Positions 1 through 10,528 of a DNA stretch of 64,000 nucleotides are shown here, in pieces. The stretch is from positions 62,001 to 126,000 of the forward strand of contig NZ_NEGB01000007.1 of assembly GCF_002135235.1 (NCBI RefSeq), given 5' to 3'. The DNA comes from Acinetobacter silvestris. Lineage in GTDB: Bacteria > Pseudomonadota > Gammaproteobacteria > Pseudomonadales > Moraxellaceae. How positions within the stretch are numbered: the stretch's first letter is position 1; the number at the start of each line of letters is the position of its first letter. Position numbers and translations under genes: made by a program. Under the pieces are notes generated by a model. The model worked only from the letters and a program-made list of their open reading frames with translations. It ran no database searches and had not been told where the DNA came from.

Positions 1-338
1 AAAGTTGCTGAAGAAGCGAAACTTGCCAAGTGACCACCGAGGTCATCACCGGTTTTATTGGCGCGTAGTACCATTGCCAATGCATTCCAACGAATGAGGG
101 CACGGATACGGCGTTCCATATCTTGATCACCTGGCATTGCAGGCGTTTCTTCTACCGAAATAGTATTTAAATAAGGCGTATTGATCCGCTGAATCGGAAC
201 GTGTTTTGCAATTGCTTGTTGATATAATTTTTCTAGCAAAAATGCAGCACGATCGGTTCCCATATGTTGCAAAACGGAATCAAAGGCATCTTGCCACTCT
301 TGGGTTTCTTGGGCGTCTGTATCACCGTAATACACCAT
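1..338 (-). CDS. aceE: Pyruvate dehydrogenase E1 component, N-terminal part (runs off window)
   Basis: The minus-strand frame opens with MVYYGDTDAQETQEWQDAF and continues through residues such as MERRIRALIRWNALAMVLRA, which is the N-terminal region of the homodimeric, thiamine-diphosphate-dependent E1 subunit (AceE) of the pyruvate dehydrogenase complex. That enzyme decarboxylates pyruvate and passes the acetyl group to the E2 lipoyl domain. About 112 codons are visible, and the frame is still open at the window edge. The ThDP-binding region lies outside, so the call rests on N-terminal similarity only. Confidence 0.9.
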   Translation of the reverse strand, partial: MVYYGDTDAQETQEWQDAFDSVLQHMGTDRAAFLLEKLYQQAIAKHVPIQRINTPYLNTISVEETPAMPGDQDMERRIRALIRWNALAMVLRANKTGDDLGGHLASFASSAT

Positions 339-481
339 AACTTACCTACTCCATACGATCTCTTTTCTATATCTTATATGTATCATGTTTTAGGGTTGTT
401 AAGTTATCGTTACAGATGAATGTAAAAACGCACCATTATTTAATAACTAAATAGTCATACCGTATTGCTCATAAAAAAACA

Positions 482-510
482 AAAAAACCGCCAAATTAGG
501 CGGTCTTTTA
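482..510 (-). terminator. Rho-independent terminator of the M23 peptidase gene
   Basis: The stem ACCGCC/GGCGGT with a six-base loop is followed on the minus strand by a run of T. It lies about 90 bp past the stop of the peptidase gene and separates it from aceE. Confidence 0.75.
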
Positions 511-597
511 TACGATGACTATTCAATTCGATGATAGCGCTCAAATTATCGCTATACTTAAATAAATCAAATGGATGTCTAATCGTCACAATAAAAC

Positions 598-1302
598 TTA
601 AGGCAACATCGCTAAATAGCTAGATGGATTTTTACGTTGACCATCTTTAACCACTTCATAATGTAAATGTGGTCCAGTACAACGACCGGTACAACCCACA
701 TTCGCAATATGATCACCTGCATTCACACGATCACCAATACTGGCAATTAAACGTGAAGCATGTGCATAACGCGTGATATAGCCATTGCCATGGTTAATTT
801 CAACATACTGGCCATAACCATTTCCCCAACCAGACTTGGTCACAATGCCTGGGCCAGTTGCATAAATCGGTGTACCACTTGGCGCAGAAAGGTCCAAACC
901 TGAATGATGTTCAGCACGACCACCCATAGTCCGACCACCATAAGTTGAACTAACACGCTTCATATCTGGAAGCGGGTGGGTAACCAACCATGAAGAACCT
1001 GTATTTGCAGTGTAATTTTTCCCAGAATAGGAATTATTACCATATTTTTTAGCAATAGATTCGTTATTTAATTCAATCGGCTTGTCTTGCTGACGTAATT
1101 TAACATTGATTTGGGTACTTGCAGGCAGATCAATATCATCAGGATGCGTATACGCCCCTTGCGATAATGTTCTTGAAAGTTGCTCCAAACGATCTGGAGC
1201 TGAAGCACCTGTAGTTGCATCTAATTGAACTAAATCTGCGAAAGCAACTGAAGCAGCAGATGCTGCCAAAGAAAAAGCCAAAAGAATACGGCGCGAATGC
1301 AT
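598..1302 (-). CDS. Secreted M23 (LytM-type) metallopeptidase
   Basis: Zinc metallopeptidase of the M23 family, predicted to act on peptidoglycan peptides in the periplasm or to activate amidases. The chosen ATG begins MHSRRILLAFSLAASAAS, a signal peptide ending near VAFA, and has an AGAGG ribosome-binding site. A longer GTG start 60 bases upstream would bury the signal peptide. The C-terminal half carries the family metal motifs: HxxxD in AEHHSGLDLS and HxH in GPHLHYEV. Both pairs are present, so this is a potentially active enzyme rather than an EnvC/NlpD-like degenerate one. It is divergent from dciA. Its exact substrate cannot be told. Confidence 0.88.
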   Translation of the reverse strand: MHSRRILLAFSLAASAASVAFADLVQLDATTGASAPDRLEQLSRTLSQGAYTHPDDIDLPASTQINVKLRQQDKPIELNNESIAKKYGNNSYSGKNYTANTGSSWLVTHPLPDMKRVSSTYGGRTMGGRAEHHSGLDLSAPSGTPIYATGPGIVTKSGWGNGYGQYVEINHGNGYITRYAHASRLIASIGDRVNAGDHIANVGCTGRCTGPHLHYEVVKDGQRKNPSSYLAMLP

Positions 1303-1407
1303 AAAAAACCTCTGGTAACTGTTCTTAAAAGTTCCTTGCGTGATCTCTTCCTTGATATTCACTGAAATGAACGCTTAAGATAAGACATAACTTTGTAGGA
1401 ACAATGT

Positions 1408-1848
1408 ATGTCTGAACCGAAAAACGTCTTCCAACAAACAAGACAACACATAAAAACAGGAAACTTATCGTTTCTCAAAAAGCAAGTTGCTGATTGGCAA
1501 AAACTTACTAAACTAATTCAACCACTTTTGCCGCAACCTGAGCAATGGCAAGTGGTCTGTTATCAATATGGTATTCTGACGATCACCGGTGAAAATCAAG
1601 CCATGATTAGTCAACTCGGTTACCTGCAAAAACAATATATTTCTCAATTATCACAAATACATGAACTGCAAGAGTTACAAAAGATTCACGTTCTCATCAG
1701 AGCAAAAACTCGTCCAGAAATAAAACCCATCAAAACTGCTAAACAAATTACACCAGCAGCACAGGAAATGTTACATAATGCCGCCGCTTTTGTGAGCGAC
1801 CCCAAGCTTAGCCAAGCTATGCTACGTTTGGCAAGCAATAAAAAGTAA
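1408..1848 (+). CDS. dciA: DUF721 protein, DciA-type helicase operator
   Basis: A 146-residue DUF721-family protein. DciA proteins are the ancestral loaders of the replicative helicase DnaB in bacteria without DnaC/DnaI loaders. The conserved N-terminal part covers about residues 15-95, with the pattern around WQVVCYQYGILTITGENQA. The C-terminal tail is basic and probably flexible. A TAGGA ribosome-binding site lies 7 bases before the ATG. The position between an M23 peptidase and lpxC is common in gammaproteobacteria. The function is inferred from the family and context; no catalytic motif is expected. Confidence 0.8.
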   Translation: MSEPKNVFQQTRQHIKTGNLSFLKKQVADWQKLTKLIQPLLPQPEQWQVVCYQYGILTITGENQAMISQLGYLQKQYISQLSQIHELQELQKIHVLIRAKTRPEIKPIKTAKQITPAAQEMLHNAAAFVSDPKLSQAMLRLASNKK

Positions 1849-1946
1849 CCGCACGCTATTTTTATAAGATCAAATACAGTTTGAAATGTGACAACAATCA
1901 CACTAAAAATTGTAACAATATAACATTGCCACGCAAAGACAATGAC

Positions 1947-2849
1947 TTATGTCACATTGACAAAATGAATTGGGCACAGCTTCTCGTCATCAAATGTTAC
2001 AATTTCATAGCTACTCGGATCACTTTGAATATTCCGTAACAATTGATTATTCAATGCATGTCCAGACTTATAACCATCGAATTTGGCAATAATTTGATGC
2101 CCTAACAAATACAAATCACCAACAGCATCTAATATTTTATGCCGTACAAACTCATCCGCAAAACGCAAACCTTCTTCGTTGACTACACCAGTGTCATCTA
2201 CACCAATGGCATTCTCTAAACTCGCACCCAAAGCTAAATTATTGGCTTTAAGATAATCCAAATCTTTCATAAAGCCGAAAGTTCGAGCCCCGCTGACTTC
2301 ATACACGAAAGTTTCAGTCGAGAAATCAATAGTTGCAGACTGGTATTCTTTGGCAAAGGCAGGATGATCAAAATCAATGGTAAAATTAATTTGGAAACCA
2401 TGATGAGGAGAAAAGGCAGCTCGCTTATCTTCAATTAATGCTTCTACTGGCTTGAGAATTCGTATAAATTTCTTAGCTGCATTTTGTTCAACCAATTCGC
2501 CTTGCATTAGTAAATAAATGAAGGGACCTGCACTGCCATCCATAATCGGCACTTCTGAAGCCGAAACTTCAATAATGAGATTATCTATTCCAAGCCCAGC
2601 AATCGCACTCATCACATGTTCAATGGTACCCACTTTGGCATTTTCTTGAACTAAATTTGAACACATAAAGGCTTCTTGAATCAGCATTGCATCTGCAGGA
2701 ATCTCTACCGCTGGATTTAAATCGATACGACGAAAAACAATTCCCCCATCAACCACATGTGGTAAAAAGTTAATAAATACTTTTTGCCCGCTATGCAGTC
2801 CGATACCACTCGCTTTCACGACTCGCTTTAGGGTGCGTTGTTTCAACAT
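1947..2849 (-). CDS. lpxC: UDP-3-O-acyl-N-acetylglucosamine deacetylase
   Basis: Zinc-dependent deacetylase for the committed step of lipid A synthesis, removing acetate from UDP-3-O-acyl-GlcNAc in the cytosol. At 300 residues it is close to the usual 305. The expected metal and catalytic residues are visible: His78 in GTIEHVMSA, the HxxxD pair in [11 protein letters not shown], and the catalytic His in KSGHALNNQ. It ends the division cluster after ftsZ but is separated from it by a strong terminator, so it probably has its own promoter in the roughly 60 bp between them. Confidence 0.97.
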   Translation of the reverse strand: MLKQRTLKRVVKASGIGLHSGQKVFINFLPHVVDGGIVFRRIDLNPAVEIPADAMLIQEAFMCSNLVQENAKVGTIEHVMSAIAGLGIDNLIIEVSASEVPIMDGSAGPFIYLLMQGELVEQNAAKKFIRILKPVEALIEDKRAAFSPHHGFQINFTIDFDHPAFAKEYQSATIDFSTETFVYEVSGARTFGFMKDLDYLKANNLALGASLENAIGVDDTGVVNEEGLRFADEFVRHKILDAVGDLYLLGHQIIAKFDGYKSGHALNNQLLRNIQSDPSSYEIVTFDDEKLCPIHFVNVT

Positions 2850-2911
2850 GCTTACTCGATCTGCTTACTCAATCTGCTATACGTTAGCACATTTAGCCAT
2901 TGATAAAAAAC

Positions 2912-2942
2912 AAAAAAGGTAGTGAAAACCACTACCTTTTTT
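2912..2942 (-). terminator. Terminator between ftsZ and lpxC
   Basis: Perfect GGTAGTG/CACTACC hairpin flanked by A and T runs. It lies directly after the ftsZ stop on the minus strand and uncouples lpxC from ftsZ. Confidence 0.85.
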
Positions 2943-2973
2943 GTTCATCATAATTTTTAATAAAAATTATCAA

Positions 2974-4158
2974 TTATTTACGCTGTTGATTTTTCAAATA
3001 ATCTTGAATGCTCATTGGCGTAGAACGAGGTGATGCACTTGATGTCGTCACTGCCGCATCTGCATTTTGACGCTTACTAATTGCAGGCACATCATCTTCA
3101 TCTACACTATTTTGTGCAGATTGCTGAATATTCGTTGCAATATTGACCTGAGCTTTACGTTTAATTTCTGTAGTGTCATTGGCATTACGCGTAAGACCAG
3201 TTGCAATCACCGTAACACGAATTTCATCACGTGCATCTGGATCAAACACTGTCCCAAAGAACACTTCACCTTCATCCAAATCGACAATTTGGTTGACCAC
3301 ATCAGTAATCACTTCTGTTTCGCGTAAAGTAACATCCGCACCACCGGTGATGTTAATTAACACACCTTTGGCATTCATGATATTCACGTTATCCAGTAAA
3401 GGACTACGAATCGCGAGACGAGCAGCTTCTTCAGCACGGTCAATACCACTACTCTTACCTTCGCCCATCATGGCATAACCACGGGTACTCATTGCCGTTT
3501 TTAAATCAGCAAAGTCAAGGTTAATATGACCTGGTCGTACCACTAAATCAAAGATACTACGCACTGCATTTAACAAGACATCATCTGCTTTACGATACGC
3601 ATCTTGCATTGAAATATCACCATAAACGCTTAACAAACGTTGATTCGGGATAATAATCAATGAATCTACATGCACTTCTAAAGCATCAATGCCTTTTTCA
3701 GCAGAACGCTGGCGACGACGACCTTCAAAATTAAACGGCGTAGTGACAACACCTACCGTCAAAATACCCATTTCTTTGGCAATTTCTGCAACCACAGGGG
3801 CAGCACCAGTACCTGTTCCACCCCCCATACCGGCAGTCACAAATACCATATCTGCACCTTCTAGGTGTTGACGGATCTGTTCGCGACTCTCTTCAGCAGC
3901 AATTGAGCCGACATCAGGATTTGCTCCAGCACCCAAACCACGGGTACTTTGCTCACCCAATTGGATTTTAAATGGTGCATTCATCCGATCTAACGCTTGT
4001 TTATCTGTATTTGCACAAACAAACTTCACACCTTTAATGTCAGATTGCACCATGTGTTGTACAGCATTACCACCACCACCACCAACACCAAACACAGTAA
4101 AACGGGCTTGACCGTTACTATCGGTTTGTTCGTCTTCTAAAAATTCAAATGAGGCCAT
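2974..4158 (-). CDS. ftsZ: Cell division protein FtsZ
   Basis: Tubulin-like GTPase that polymerises into the Z ring at mid-cell. The GTP-binding signature GGGTGTG is at residues 112-118, and the T7 synergy loop NLDFADLKT is at about 214-222. A variable acidic linker follows, and the C-terminal peptide [12 protein letters not shown] contacts FtsA and ZipA. The length of 394 matches the family. It follows ftsA on the same strand with a gap of about 165 bp, which leaves room for a promoter. The gap shows no gene. Confidence 0.98.
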   Translation of the reverse strand: MASFEFLEDEQTDSNGQARFTVFGVGGGGGNAVQHMVQSDIKGVKFVCANTDKQALDRMNAPFKIQLGEQSTRGLGAGANPDVGSIAAEESREQIRQHLEGADMVFVTAGMGGGTGTGAAPVVAEIAKEMGILTVGVVTTPFNFEGRRRQRSAEKGIDALEVHVDSLIIIPNQRLLSVYGDISMQDAYRKADDVLLNAVRSIFDLVVRPGHINLDFADLKTAMSTRGYAMMGEGKSSGIDRAEEAARLAIRSPLLDNVNIMNAKGVLINITGGADVTLRETEVITDVVNQIVDLDEGEVFFGTVFDPDARDEIRVTVIATGLTRNANDTTEIKRKAQVNIATNIQQSAQNSVDEDDVPAISKRQNADAAVTTSSASPRSTPMSIQDYLKNQQRK

Positions 4159-4322
4159 GACCTTTAGAGTTCCTAATTAATTATGGCAGCCACTTTAAGC
4201 CCGTATACTGCCTTGATCTTCAATAATAAAAATTGTTTTTTAGAATGCTGTGCATTACAAAGCTTGTCAAGTATCGGACAGCATGCTTACAACTTCCTAA
4301 CAATATTCCCAAAAAAATAAAC

Positions 4323-5588
4323 CTAAAAAATACCTTTTAATTTATTATTCAGTTCATTCCAACCATTCACAATACGTTCGAAAATCGGACGTTTACCATC
4401 ATTTACTTCAGGCTCTTCAATAGAAGATTGCATGTCACTTTGGCTAAACATTAATAACCCAGCCGCTGTTGCATACATCGAACGACGCAAAGCCGATAAA
4501 TATTGATCATCGGCATAAACTTGTATAGGTGGATTACCTAAATGAGCTGAGACCCCAAGCAAACGTCGTGTGAGTGTTACCATCCCTTCAATTTGGCAAA
4601 CATCACCAGTTAACACTACACCATGATACAAACTTTGTAATGCGCCACGTTTTTGTAATTCTTCACGTACCAAACCTAATATTTCTTCGTAACGCGCAAT
4701 AATAATTTCTGATAATTCTATACGACTAATGGATTGCGGACCATCAATTGCTTCAAACTGAATCATATGTTCAGGTTTAACTTGATGTAAATCTACACAA
4801 CCATAAAGTAACTTAACACGTTCCGCTTCTTCTGTTGTGGTTTGTAATACAGCAGCAATATCACGGGTTACATTTTCACCACCACGCTGAATAGTATGCG
4901 CTAAAGCCAAATGCCCTTCAATATATACAGCAATATTAGTGGTGCCTGCACCAATATCTAATAAACACACACCATATTCTTTTTCATCTTTTAACAAACT
5001 ACCTTCGGCCGTTGCGAGGCTGGAAACCACCATTTTTTCAACGGAAATATTGGCACCTTTCATCGCACGGTCAAGATTTTGCATAATATTAATCGGTAGC
5101 ATCATCAATTGATAATGTGCAGTCATACTATGCGCAGAAAGATTAATTGGATTTTGTACCCATTCTGGAGAGTCATCCAACTCAAAGCCCAACGGTACCG
5201 CACTCGCCAAATAATGATCTGGTGTCATATGACTGGCTTTAGCTAAATCTAAAGCTCGTACCACTTCAGTCGTGGTAATACTATGTTCAGGATTCGTAAT
5301 TGGTATACGACCTGAAGCATAAAAACTTTGTAATTCTGTACTGGGAATCGAGACCCAAGCTGAATGTACACGGCACTCCGCCATGTCTTCTGCTTCTTGA
5401 ACGGCATGTTTAATGGCATTGGTCACTTTTTCAAGGCTGACAATTTTGCCTTTATTCATACCTTTATTCTGTGCGCTGGCCATACCAATAACCTGAATTT
5501 TATCAGGGGCATGCACTTTACCAATTAGAACTGAAACTTTATGTGTCCCAATGTCTATCGCAACAACTGAGGGAACAGCTTCGCTCAT
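4323..5588 (-). CDS. ftsA: Cell division protein FtsA
   Basis: Actin-like ATPase that tethers FtsZ to the membrane. The N-terminal phosphate-1 motif is VVAIDIGTHKVSVLIGK. A second nucleotide motif, LLDIGAGTTNIAVY, is at mid-protein. The C-terminal amphipathic membrane-targeting helix is visible as RIVNGWNELNNKLKGIF. An in-frame GTG lies directly before the chosen ATG. The gene sits between ftsQ and ftsZ in the usual order, with 61 bp to the ftsQ stop. Confidence 0.97.
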   Translation of the reverse strand: MSEAVPSVVAIDIGTHKVSVLIGKVHAPDKIQVIGMASAQNKGMNKGKIVSLEKVTNAIKHAVQEAEDMAECRVHSAWVSIPSTELQSFYASGRIPITNPEHSITTTEVVRALDLAKASHMTPDHYLASAVPLGFELDDSPEWVQNPINLSAHSMTAHYQLMMLPINIMQNLDRAMKGANISVEKMVVSSLATAEGSLLKDEKEYGVCLLDIGAGTTNIAVYIEGHLALAHTIQRGGENVTRDIAAVLQTTTEEAERVKLLYGCVDLHQVKPEHMIQFEAIDGPQSISRIELSEIIIARYEEILGLVREELQKRGALQSLYHGVVLTGDVCQIEGMVTLTRRLLGVSAHLGNPPIQVYADDQYLSALRRSMYATAAGLLMFSQSDMQSSIEEPEVNDGKRPIFERIVNGWNELNNKLKGIF

Positions 5589-5649
5589 CACTTATACCAT
5601 CTTCTGCATTGTTTATATTTGGCTTAATGCCTCTCTATCCAGCCACGTA

Positions 5650-6504
5650 TTATGGCTTTGCAACTCTTCTATCTGCAACGCTTATGTCATCATTGGTTAC
5701 AACAAACTGACCATTCACAATCTTCGGTGCAATCGAGTTTTTCCACTGAATTGAAATACCATTCCGATAACGTAAATCGATAGCAGAAATTTGTGACCAG
5801 ACGGGTTTTAAATCAGTTTGTGCCAAATGACTTAAACGTTGCAACTTACTCATGGTTTGATCTTGATCCACAATTACACGTAAACCCGAATCAAACTGCA
5901 TAAACCAAGTCATACGCTCAGTTAAATACAAATCTTTTAAACGTAGACCAAGAGGATGAAATAACTGATTAATTTCATTATAACGACGCATCATCATTTT
6001 GGATTGGCTGAGTGGCCCATGTAACATGGGTAATTTTGTATAATCTTTAATCACCACTTCAGTATAAACATCCCCACCATCACTCAGTAGACGTCCTGTT
6101 CCCCAACGCGCAATGGCATGCCGTGGCATAACACGCACCCGAATTGCATTTGGCCATGCGCGAGAAACCACCACTCGGTCTACCCATGATACTTGCAAGG
6201 CTTGATCACGAATTTTTTCTAAATCAGAGGTAAAGTAATTATCTGTCACTACTGGCTTTAAATGCTGCATCAGTTGTTGTGTGGCGATTTCAGAATCTGT
6301 GCCAACCACTTGTAAATTTGCAACGCGTGCATCAGTGATGACTTTATAGAATCCAAAAAAACCAAGCAACAGCACTAGACACGCAACAATTAACAATACC
6401 CATCCACCCGCATTGGTTAATTTTTCCTTACGGGTCGGTGCTTTTTCATGTATTGAAGTAATCGCTGCGCGTTTACGTCGCATAGAAACAGGAAGTTGAG
6501 CCAT
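5650..6504 (-). CDS. ftsQ: Cell division protein FtsQ
   Basis: Bitopic inner-membrane protein that links early and late divisome proteins (FtsB/FtsL partner). It has a short basic cytoplasmic N-terminus, one membrane segment at about residues 34-52 (VLLIVACLVLLLGFFGFY) and a periplasmic POTRA domain starting near VANLQVVGT. The FtsQ beta domain follows, with the conserved DLRYRNGISIQW near the C-terminus. The stop codon of ddl lies 3 bp upstream of its ATG, so the two are probably translationally coupled. Confidence 0.95.
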   Translation of the reverse strand: MAQLPVSMRRKRAAITSIHEKAPTRKEKLTNAGGWVLLIVACLVLLLGFFGFYKVITDARVANLQVVGTDSEIATQQLMQHLKPVVTDNYFTSDLEKIRDQALQVSWVDRVVVSRAWPNAIRVRVMPRHAIARWGTGRLLSDGGDVYTEVVIKDYTKLPMLHGPLSQSKMMMRRYNEINQLFHPLGLRLKDLYLTERMTWFMQFDSGLRVIVDQDQTMSKLQRLSHLAQTDLKPVWSQISAIDLRYRNGISIQWKNSIAPKIVNGQFVVTNDDISVADRRVAKP

Positions 6505-6507
6505 AAA

Positions 6508-7437
6508 TTACTGTGTATCGCCTGCCAATGTTTGTTCTAAAATAGCTACGCACAGTTCATCAAAGCTATAACCCACTGCATTTGCTGCTTTAGGAACTAA
6601 AGAGTGACTGGTCATGCCCGGCACTGTATTAACTTCAAGTAGCCAGAAGTTACCTTGCTCATCTTGCATTGCATCAATACGCCCCCAACCACTGGCACCT
6701 ACAGCTTGGAATGCACGTAAACAAAGTGCTTGTAATTTTTGCTCTTCAGCTTCAGTCAAACCGCAAGGAATACCATATTCCACATCATTACGATTATATT
6801 TTGCTTCATAATCATAAAAAGCAACATCTGCTGGGGGCTGCAAACGAATGACAGGTAATGGTTGGCCATTTAAAAATGAAATGGTAAATTCACGACCAGT
6901 AATCCATTGTTCAGCCATCACTACAGCATCATGCTGCACGGCTTTGGCAATCGCACCTGCAAGATCTTCTGCTCTTTCCACCTTACTCATTCCAACGCTT
7001 GAGCCTTCATGCACTGGTTTAATAATCAAAGGCAGGCCCAAAGCAGCAATAACCTCATTCAAGTCAGTCTCTTGGCTTACAATACGATAAGGTGCTGTTG
7101 GAAGTTCTGAACCTTGCCAAATTTGTTTGGTTTTGACTTTATCCATGCCAATCGCAGAACCCTGCACACCCGTACCAGTATAAGGTACGTTCAGCCACTC
7201 CAGCACTCCCTGGATTTGACCATCCTCACCACCACGACCATGCAAAACAATAAATGCACGATCATAATTAACCAACTCAGTGACGCTACGCTCTTGCGGG
7301 TCAAAAGCTTCGGCATTTACCCCTGAACGCAATAATGCTTCTAATACTGCTTTACCACTGTCTAATGACACCTCACGCTCAGCAGATTTACCACCAAGCA
7401 ATACCGCTACTTTGCCGAATTTAGAAGCATTTGACAC
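6508..7437 (-). CDS. ddl: D-alanine--D-alanine ligase
   Basis: ATP-grasp ligase that makes D-Ala-D-Ala for the peptidoglycan stem. Length is 309 residues (the DdlB class is 306). The N-terminal fold begins VAVLLGGKSAEREVSLDSG. The ATP and metal-binding C-terminal loop is LLEVNTVPGMTSHSLVPKAA. The start is a GTG with an AAGGA site 7 bases upstream. It lies between murC and ftsQ in the conserved order; a gap of about 100 bp separates it from murC. Confidence 0.96.
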   Translation of the reverse strand: MSNASKFGKVAVLLGGKSAEREVSLDSGKAVLEALLRSGVNAEAFDPQERSVTELVNYDRAFIVLHGRGGEDGQIQGVLEWLNVPYTGTGVQGSAIGMDKVKTKQIWQGSELPTAPYRIVSQETDLNEVIAALGLPLIIKPVHEGSSVGMSKVERAEDLAGAIAKAVQHDAVVMAEQWITGREFTISFLNGQPLPVIRLQPPADVAFYDYEAKYNRNDVEYGIPCGLTEAEEQKLQALCLRAFQAVGASGWGRIDAMQDEQGNFWLLEVNTVPGMTSHSLVPKAANAVGYSFDELCVAILEQTLAGDTQ

Positions 7438-7537
7438 TTTTATATCCTTAAACTTATAAAGTTAGTCAATTTAAGTTAAACCACTTAAGCTCTTACCAAC
7501 CTCCTAAGAGGTTTCTGCAAGCAGCCAATCTATGCGC

Positions 7538-8986
7538 TTATTTTAAATATAATTGATTTTGAGCTAATTCTAACGAAATCGCTCCCACGTTACCCGCACC
7601 TTGGGTCAATAACAAGTCATTCGCTTGTAACACTTTTTGCATGATGTTTTCGATATTCCCTTCTACAGGATCAAGCAAAATTGGCTCAACCTCACCGCGT
7701 AAACGAATACTCCGCGCTAAAGCACGACTGTCCGCACCCACAATCGGTTTTTCTCCTGCAGCATACACTTCCAGTAATAATAACTGGTCAACTTGTGACA
7801 ACACGTCAACAAAATCGTCAAAACAATCACGAGTACGCGAGAAACGATGCGGTTGGAACATCATGACTAAACGACGATCTGGATGGCTCGCACGTGCAGC
7901 CTTAATGGTTGCTTCGACTTCTTTAGGATGATGCCCATAGTCATCCACCAATTTCACATCACCATCACCCAAGGCAAACTGACCTTGGACTTGGAAACGT
8001 CGACCTACGCCACTAAAACCTTCTAAGGCACAAGCAATCGCGGCATCTGAAACGCCTTCATCTGTTGCAATACCAATTGCGGCCAGTGCATTTAAGATAT
8101 TATGTAAACCGGGCAAATTAATGGTTAATTTGAGCGGATCACGTCCTTTACGCAATACCGTAAAATGCGATTGCATGCCAATTTGTTCAACATCAATGGC
8201 GCGAATATCGTTGTCTTCATTAAAACCATAGGTTAGAACTGGACGGCCAATACGTGGCATAATTTCACGGATATTAGCATCATCACCACAGACTACCGCC
8301 AAACCATAAAAAGGCATTTTTTGTAAAAACTTAATAAAGGTATCTTTTAGTACATCAAAGCTACCGCCATACGTATCCATATGATCCGCATCAATATTGG
8401 TCACAATGGCGGCCATCGGTTCTAAATGTAAAAATGACGCATCAGACTCATCCGCTTCAGCGACAATATAACGACTCGCACCTAATGCGGCATTCACGCC
8501 AGTTCGATTCAACAACCCACCAATCACATACGTTGGATCCATGTTTTCTTCGGCCAACATACACGTCACTAAACTCGTAGTGGTGGTTTTACCATGTGTT
8601 CCTGCCACGGCAATACCATGACGATAACGCATTAACTCACCCAACATTTCAGCACGACGCACCACTGGAATTCGAGTTTCGATCGCGGCTTTAATTTCTA
8701 AATTTTCTGTATCAATTGCGGTGGAAACCACCAAGACATTGGCACCTTTAATATTTTCCGTAGCATGTCCAATATAAACTTTGATGCCATTTTCTTCGAG
8801 TTGTGCTGTCGTTTTTGATGCTTTAATGTCTGAGCCAGAGACCTTATAGCCTTGGTTTTTTAAAACTTCTGCGATACCGCACATCCCTGCACCACCAATA
8901 CCCACAAAATGGATATGTTTGATACGGCGCATTTCTGGGATTTTAATCAGGCTTTTTGCTTTATCAGCAGGGCTTGTTGGAGACAT
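7538..8986 (-). CDS. murC: UDP-N-acetylmuramate--L-alanine ligase
   Basis: Mur ligase adding the first amino acid, L-Ala, to UDP-MurNAc. The N-terminal nucleotide-binding motif is [17 protein letters not shown]. The P-loop of the central ATPase domain is [10 protein letters not shown]. The C-terminal domain carries [10 protein letters not shown], the conserved DxYGHHP pattern. The length of 482 is usual. It follows murG with only a 15-bp gap and is probably co-transcribed. Confidence 0.98.
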   Translation of the reverse strand: MSPTSPADKAKSLIKIPEMRRIKHIHFVGIGGAGMCGIAEVLKNQGYKVSGSDIKASKTTAQLEENGIKVYIGHATENIKGANVLVVSTAIDTENLEIKAAIETRIPVVRRAEMLGELMRYRHGIAVAGTHGKTTTTSLVTCMLAEENMDPTYVIGGLLNRTGVNAALGASRYIVAEADESDASFLHLEPMAAIVTNIDADHMDTYGGSFDVLKDTFIKFLQKMPFYGLAVVCGDDANIREIMPRIGRPVLTYGFNEDNDIRAIDVEQIGMQSHFTVLRKGRDPLKLTINLPGLHNILNALAAIGIATDEGVSDAAIACALEGFSGVGRRFQVQGQFALGDGDVKLVDDYGHHPKEVEATIKAARASHPDRRLVMMFQPHRFSRTRDCFDDFVDVLSQVDQLLLLEVYAAGEKPIVGADSRALARSIRLRGEVEPILLDPVEGNIENIMQKVLQANDLLLTQGAGNVGAISLELAQNQLYLK

Positions 8987-9001
8987 AATCTACTCTAAAA
9001 C

Positions 9002-10099
9002 TTACAAATCTTGAATTAAACCAACCACGCGTTGTGTCGCATCGGGTTGAGCTTGTTGACGAGCTTTTACAGCCATTTCCATCAGTAATTGGCGGTTCAT
9101 CAATGGCGTTAATAAATCCTTCAACGAATCTGGTGTCATTGTGGTTTGCGAACAAATTTTCGCAGCACCAATATTTTCTAAAAATTTTGCATTGGCTGTT
9201 TGATGGTCGTCTACTGCACTAGGTAGTGGCACAAAGACTGCTGCTACGCCGGCAGTTGCCACCTCTGTCACAGTCAAAGCACCTGCACGACAAATAATTA
9301 AGTCGGCATCGGCATAAGCTTGCGCCATATCCTCAATAAAAGGTTGTACAACAACCTCTAAATTTTCAGGAGCATTGGCATATAACGCCTGAGTAGATTC
9401 TTGTTTATTTTGACCACATTGATGAAATACTTTCAATGGCAAAGCAAATTGTTTTAATGCTTGTGGGACACACTCATTTAAAGCTTGCGCACCCAAAGAA
9501 CCACCCACAATCAAGATATGAATCGGTTCATGACTATTCTTACGCTCTTGGTAACGCCAAGATGGATTATAAATTGCGGTGATTTCAGCACGTACAGGAT
9601 TGCCTGTGGTAACAATTTTATCACTTGCAGGGAAAGTATTTGGAAACGCCTGACAAACTGTTTTGGCGATACGAGATAATTGTGTATTGGTGAAGCCTGC
9701 AACTGCATTTTGCTCATGAATCAATACTGGAACACCCAATAGACGTGCTGCTAAACCACCAGGACCCGCGACATATCCTCCAAAACCCGCGACAGCATCT
9801 ATATTTAGCTGTTTCATATAGCGCATTGCGCTCAAAGTTGCTTTTAATATTTTAAAAGGTGCAGCCAATTTCCGTAGCACACCATTACCACGCACACCTT
9901 GAATATCAATTTGATAAATTGGAATATCATGTTGTTTTAATAATCTGTTTTCCATACCCGTAGGCGTCGCCAACCAAGATACTTGACAACCCTGCTGTTG
10001 CAATTTTTGAGCGACAGCAAGTGCAGGAAATACATGTCCACCTGTACCAGCTGCCATCATCATAACGTTTTTGGTTGTGCTTTGTTGCGGTTTAGTCAC
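9002..10099 (-). CDS. murG: UDP-GlcNAc--lipid I N-acetylglucosaminyltransferase
   Basis: GT-B glycosyltransferase on the inner face of the membrane that converts lipid I to lipid II. The glycine-rich loop MMAAGTGGHVFPALAVA and the second loop LIVGGSLGAQALNE mark both Rossmann halves. The donor-site motif ICRAGALTVTEVA is also present. Length is 365 residues. The start chosen is a GTG with a weak upstream site. An ATG lies 12 codons in, just before the glycine-rich loop. This is the first gene of the minus-strand cluster in view. No ftsW, murD or mraY is upstream, so the classical dcw cluster is split here. Confidence 0.96.
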   Translation of the reverse strand: MTKPQQSTTKNVMMMAAGTGGHVFPALAVAQKLQQQGCQVSWLATPTGMENRLLKQHDIPIYQIDIQGVRGNGVLRKLAAPFKILKATLSAMRYMKQLNIDAVAGFGGYVAGPGGLAARLLGVPVLIHEQNAVAGFTNTQLSRIAKTVCQAFPNTFPASDKIVTTGNPVRAEITAIYNPSWRYQERKNSHEPIHILIVGGSLGAQALNECVPQALKQFALPLKVFHQCGQNKQESTQALYANAPENLEVVVQPFIEDMAQAYADADLIICRAGALTVTEVATAGVAAVFVPLPSAVDDHQTANAKFLENIGAAKICSQTTMTPDSLKDLLTPLMNRQLLMEMAVKARQQAQPDATQRVVGLIQDL

Positions 10100-10528
10100 G
10101 GTCTAATTCTTCAATTCAAAAATAAGATGAGAAAAGTAAATTTTCAAAAACCAATTGTAATCACAAACGCCTATAGGGAAAAGTTTATTTACTTTTTTTC
10201 ACCTAGCATTTCATTGTTTTTTTCTACTGAAATGAAAGTTTAAACTAGTTTTATTATTAATCCATGAAAAAAGAAGAAAATTAATACAATTCTCTCAATC
10301 TTCCATCCATTATTACTCATTCAAAGGTATAGCTGAAGATACCTACAACAAAAAAGTGAATTTTAAAATTCAGCTGGAATTTCACCAAAAATTAGGCCTA
10401 AATTTATCTTATCATGCAAAAAATATATAATATTATGTATTTAATTCACTATAAAGTTATAAATATTCTCCCTACATTCAAAACCACCAATTTGTTTTCA
10501 TGGATGAAACCATATTGTGACACCACAG
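10100..10528. other. AT-rich intergenic region upstream of murG
   Basis: A stretch of about 430 bp between the murG start and the MFS pseudogene. It is AT-rich with no convincing reading frame or RNA structure. It should hold the promoter of the murG-ftsZ cluster, but no -35/-10 pair stands out enough to call. Confidence 0.4.

Noticed and set aside
3067..3871. Plus-strand frames opposite ftsZ
   Set aside because: They are antisense shadows of ftsZ codons without ribosome sites; similar shadows occur opposite parE, murC, gshA and hsdR.
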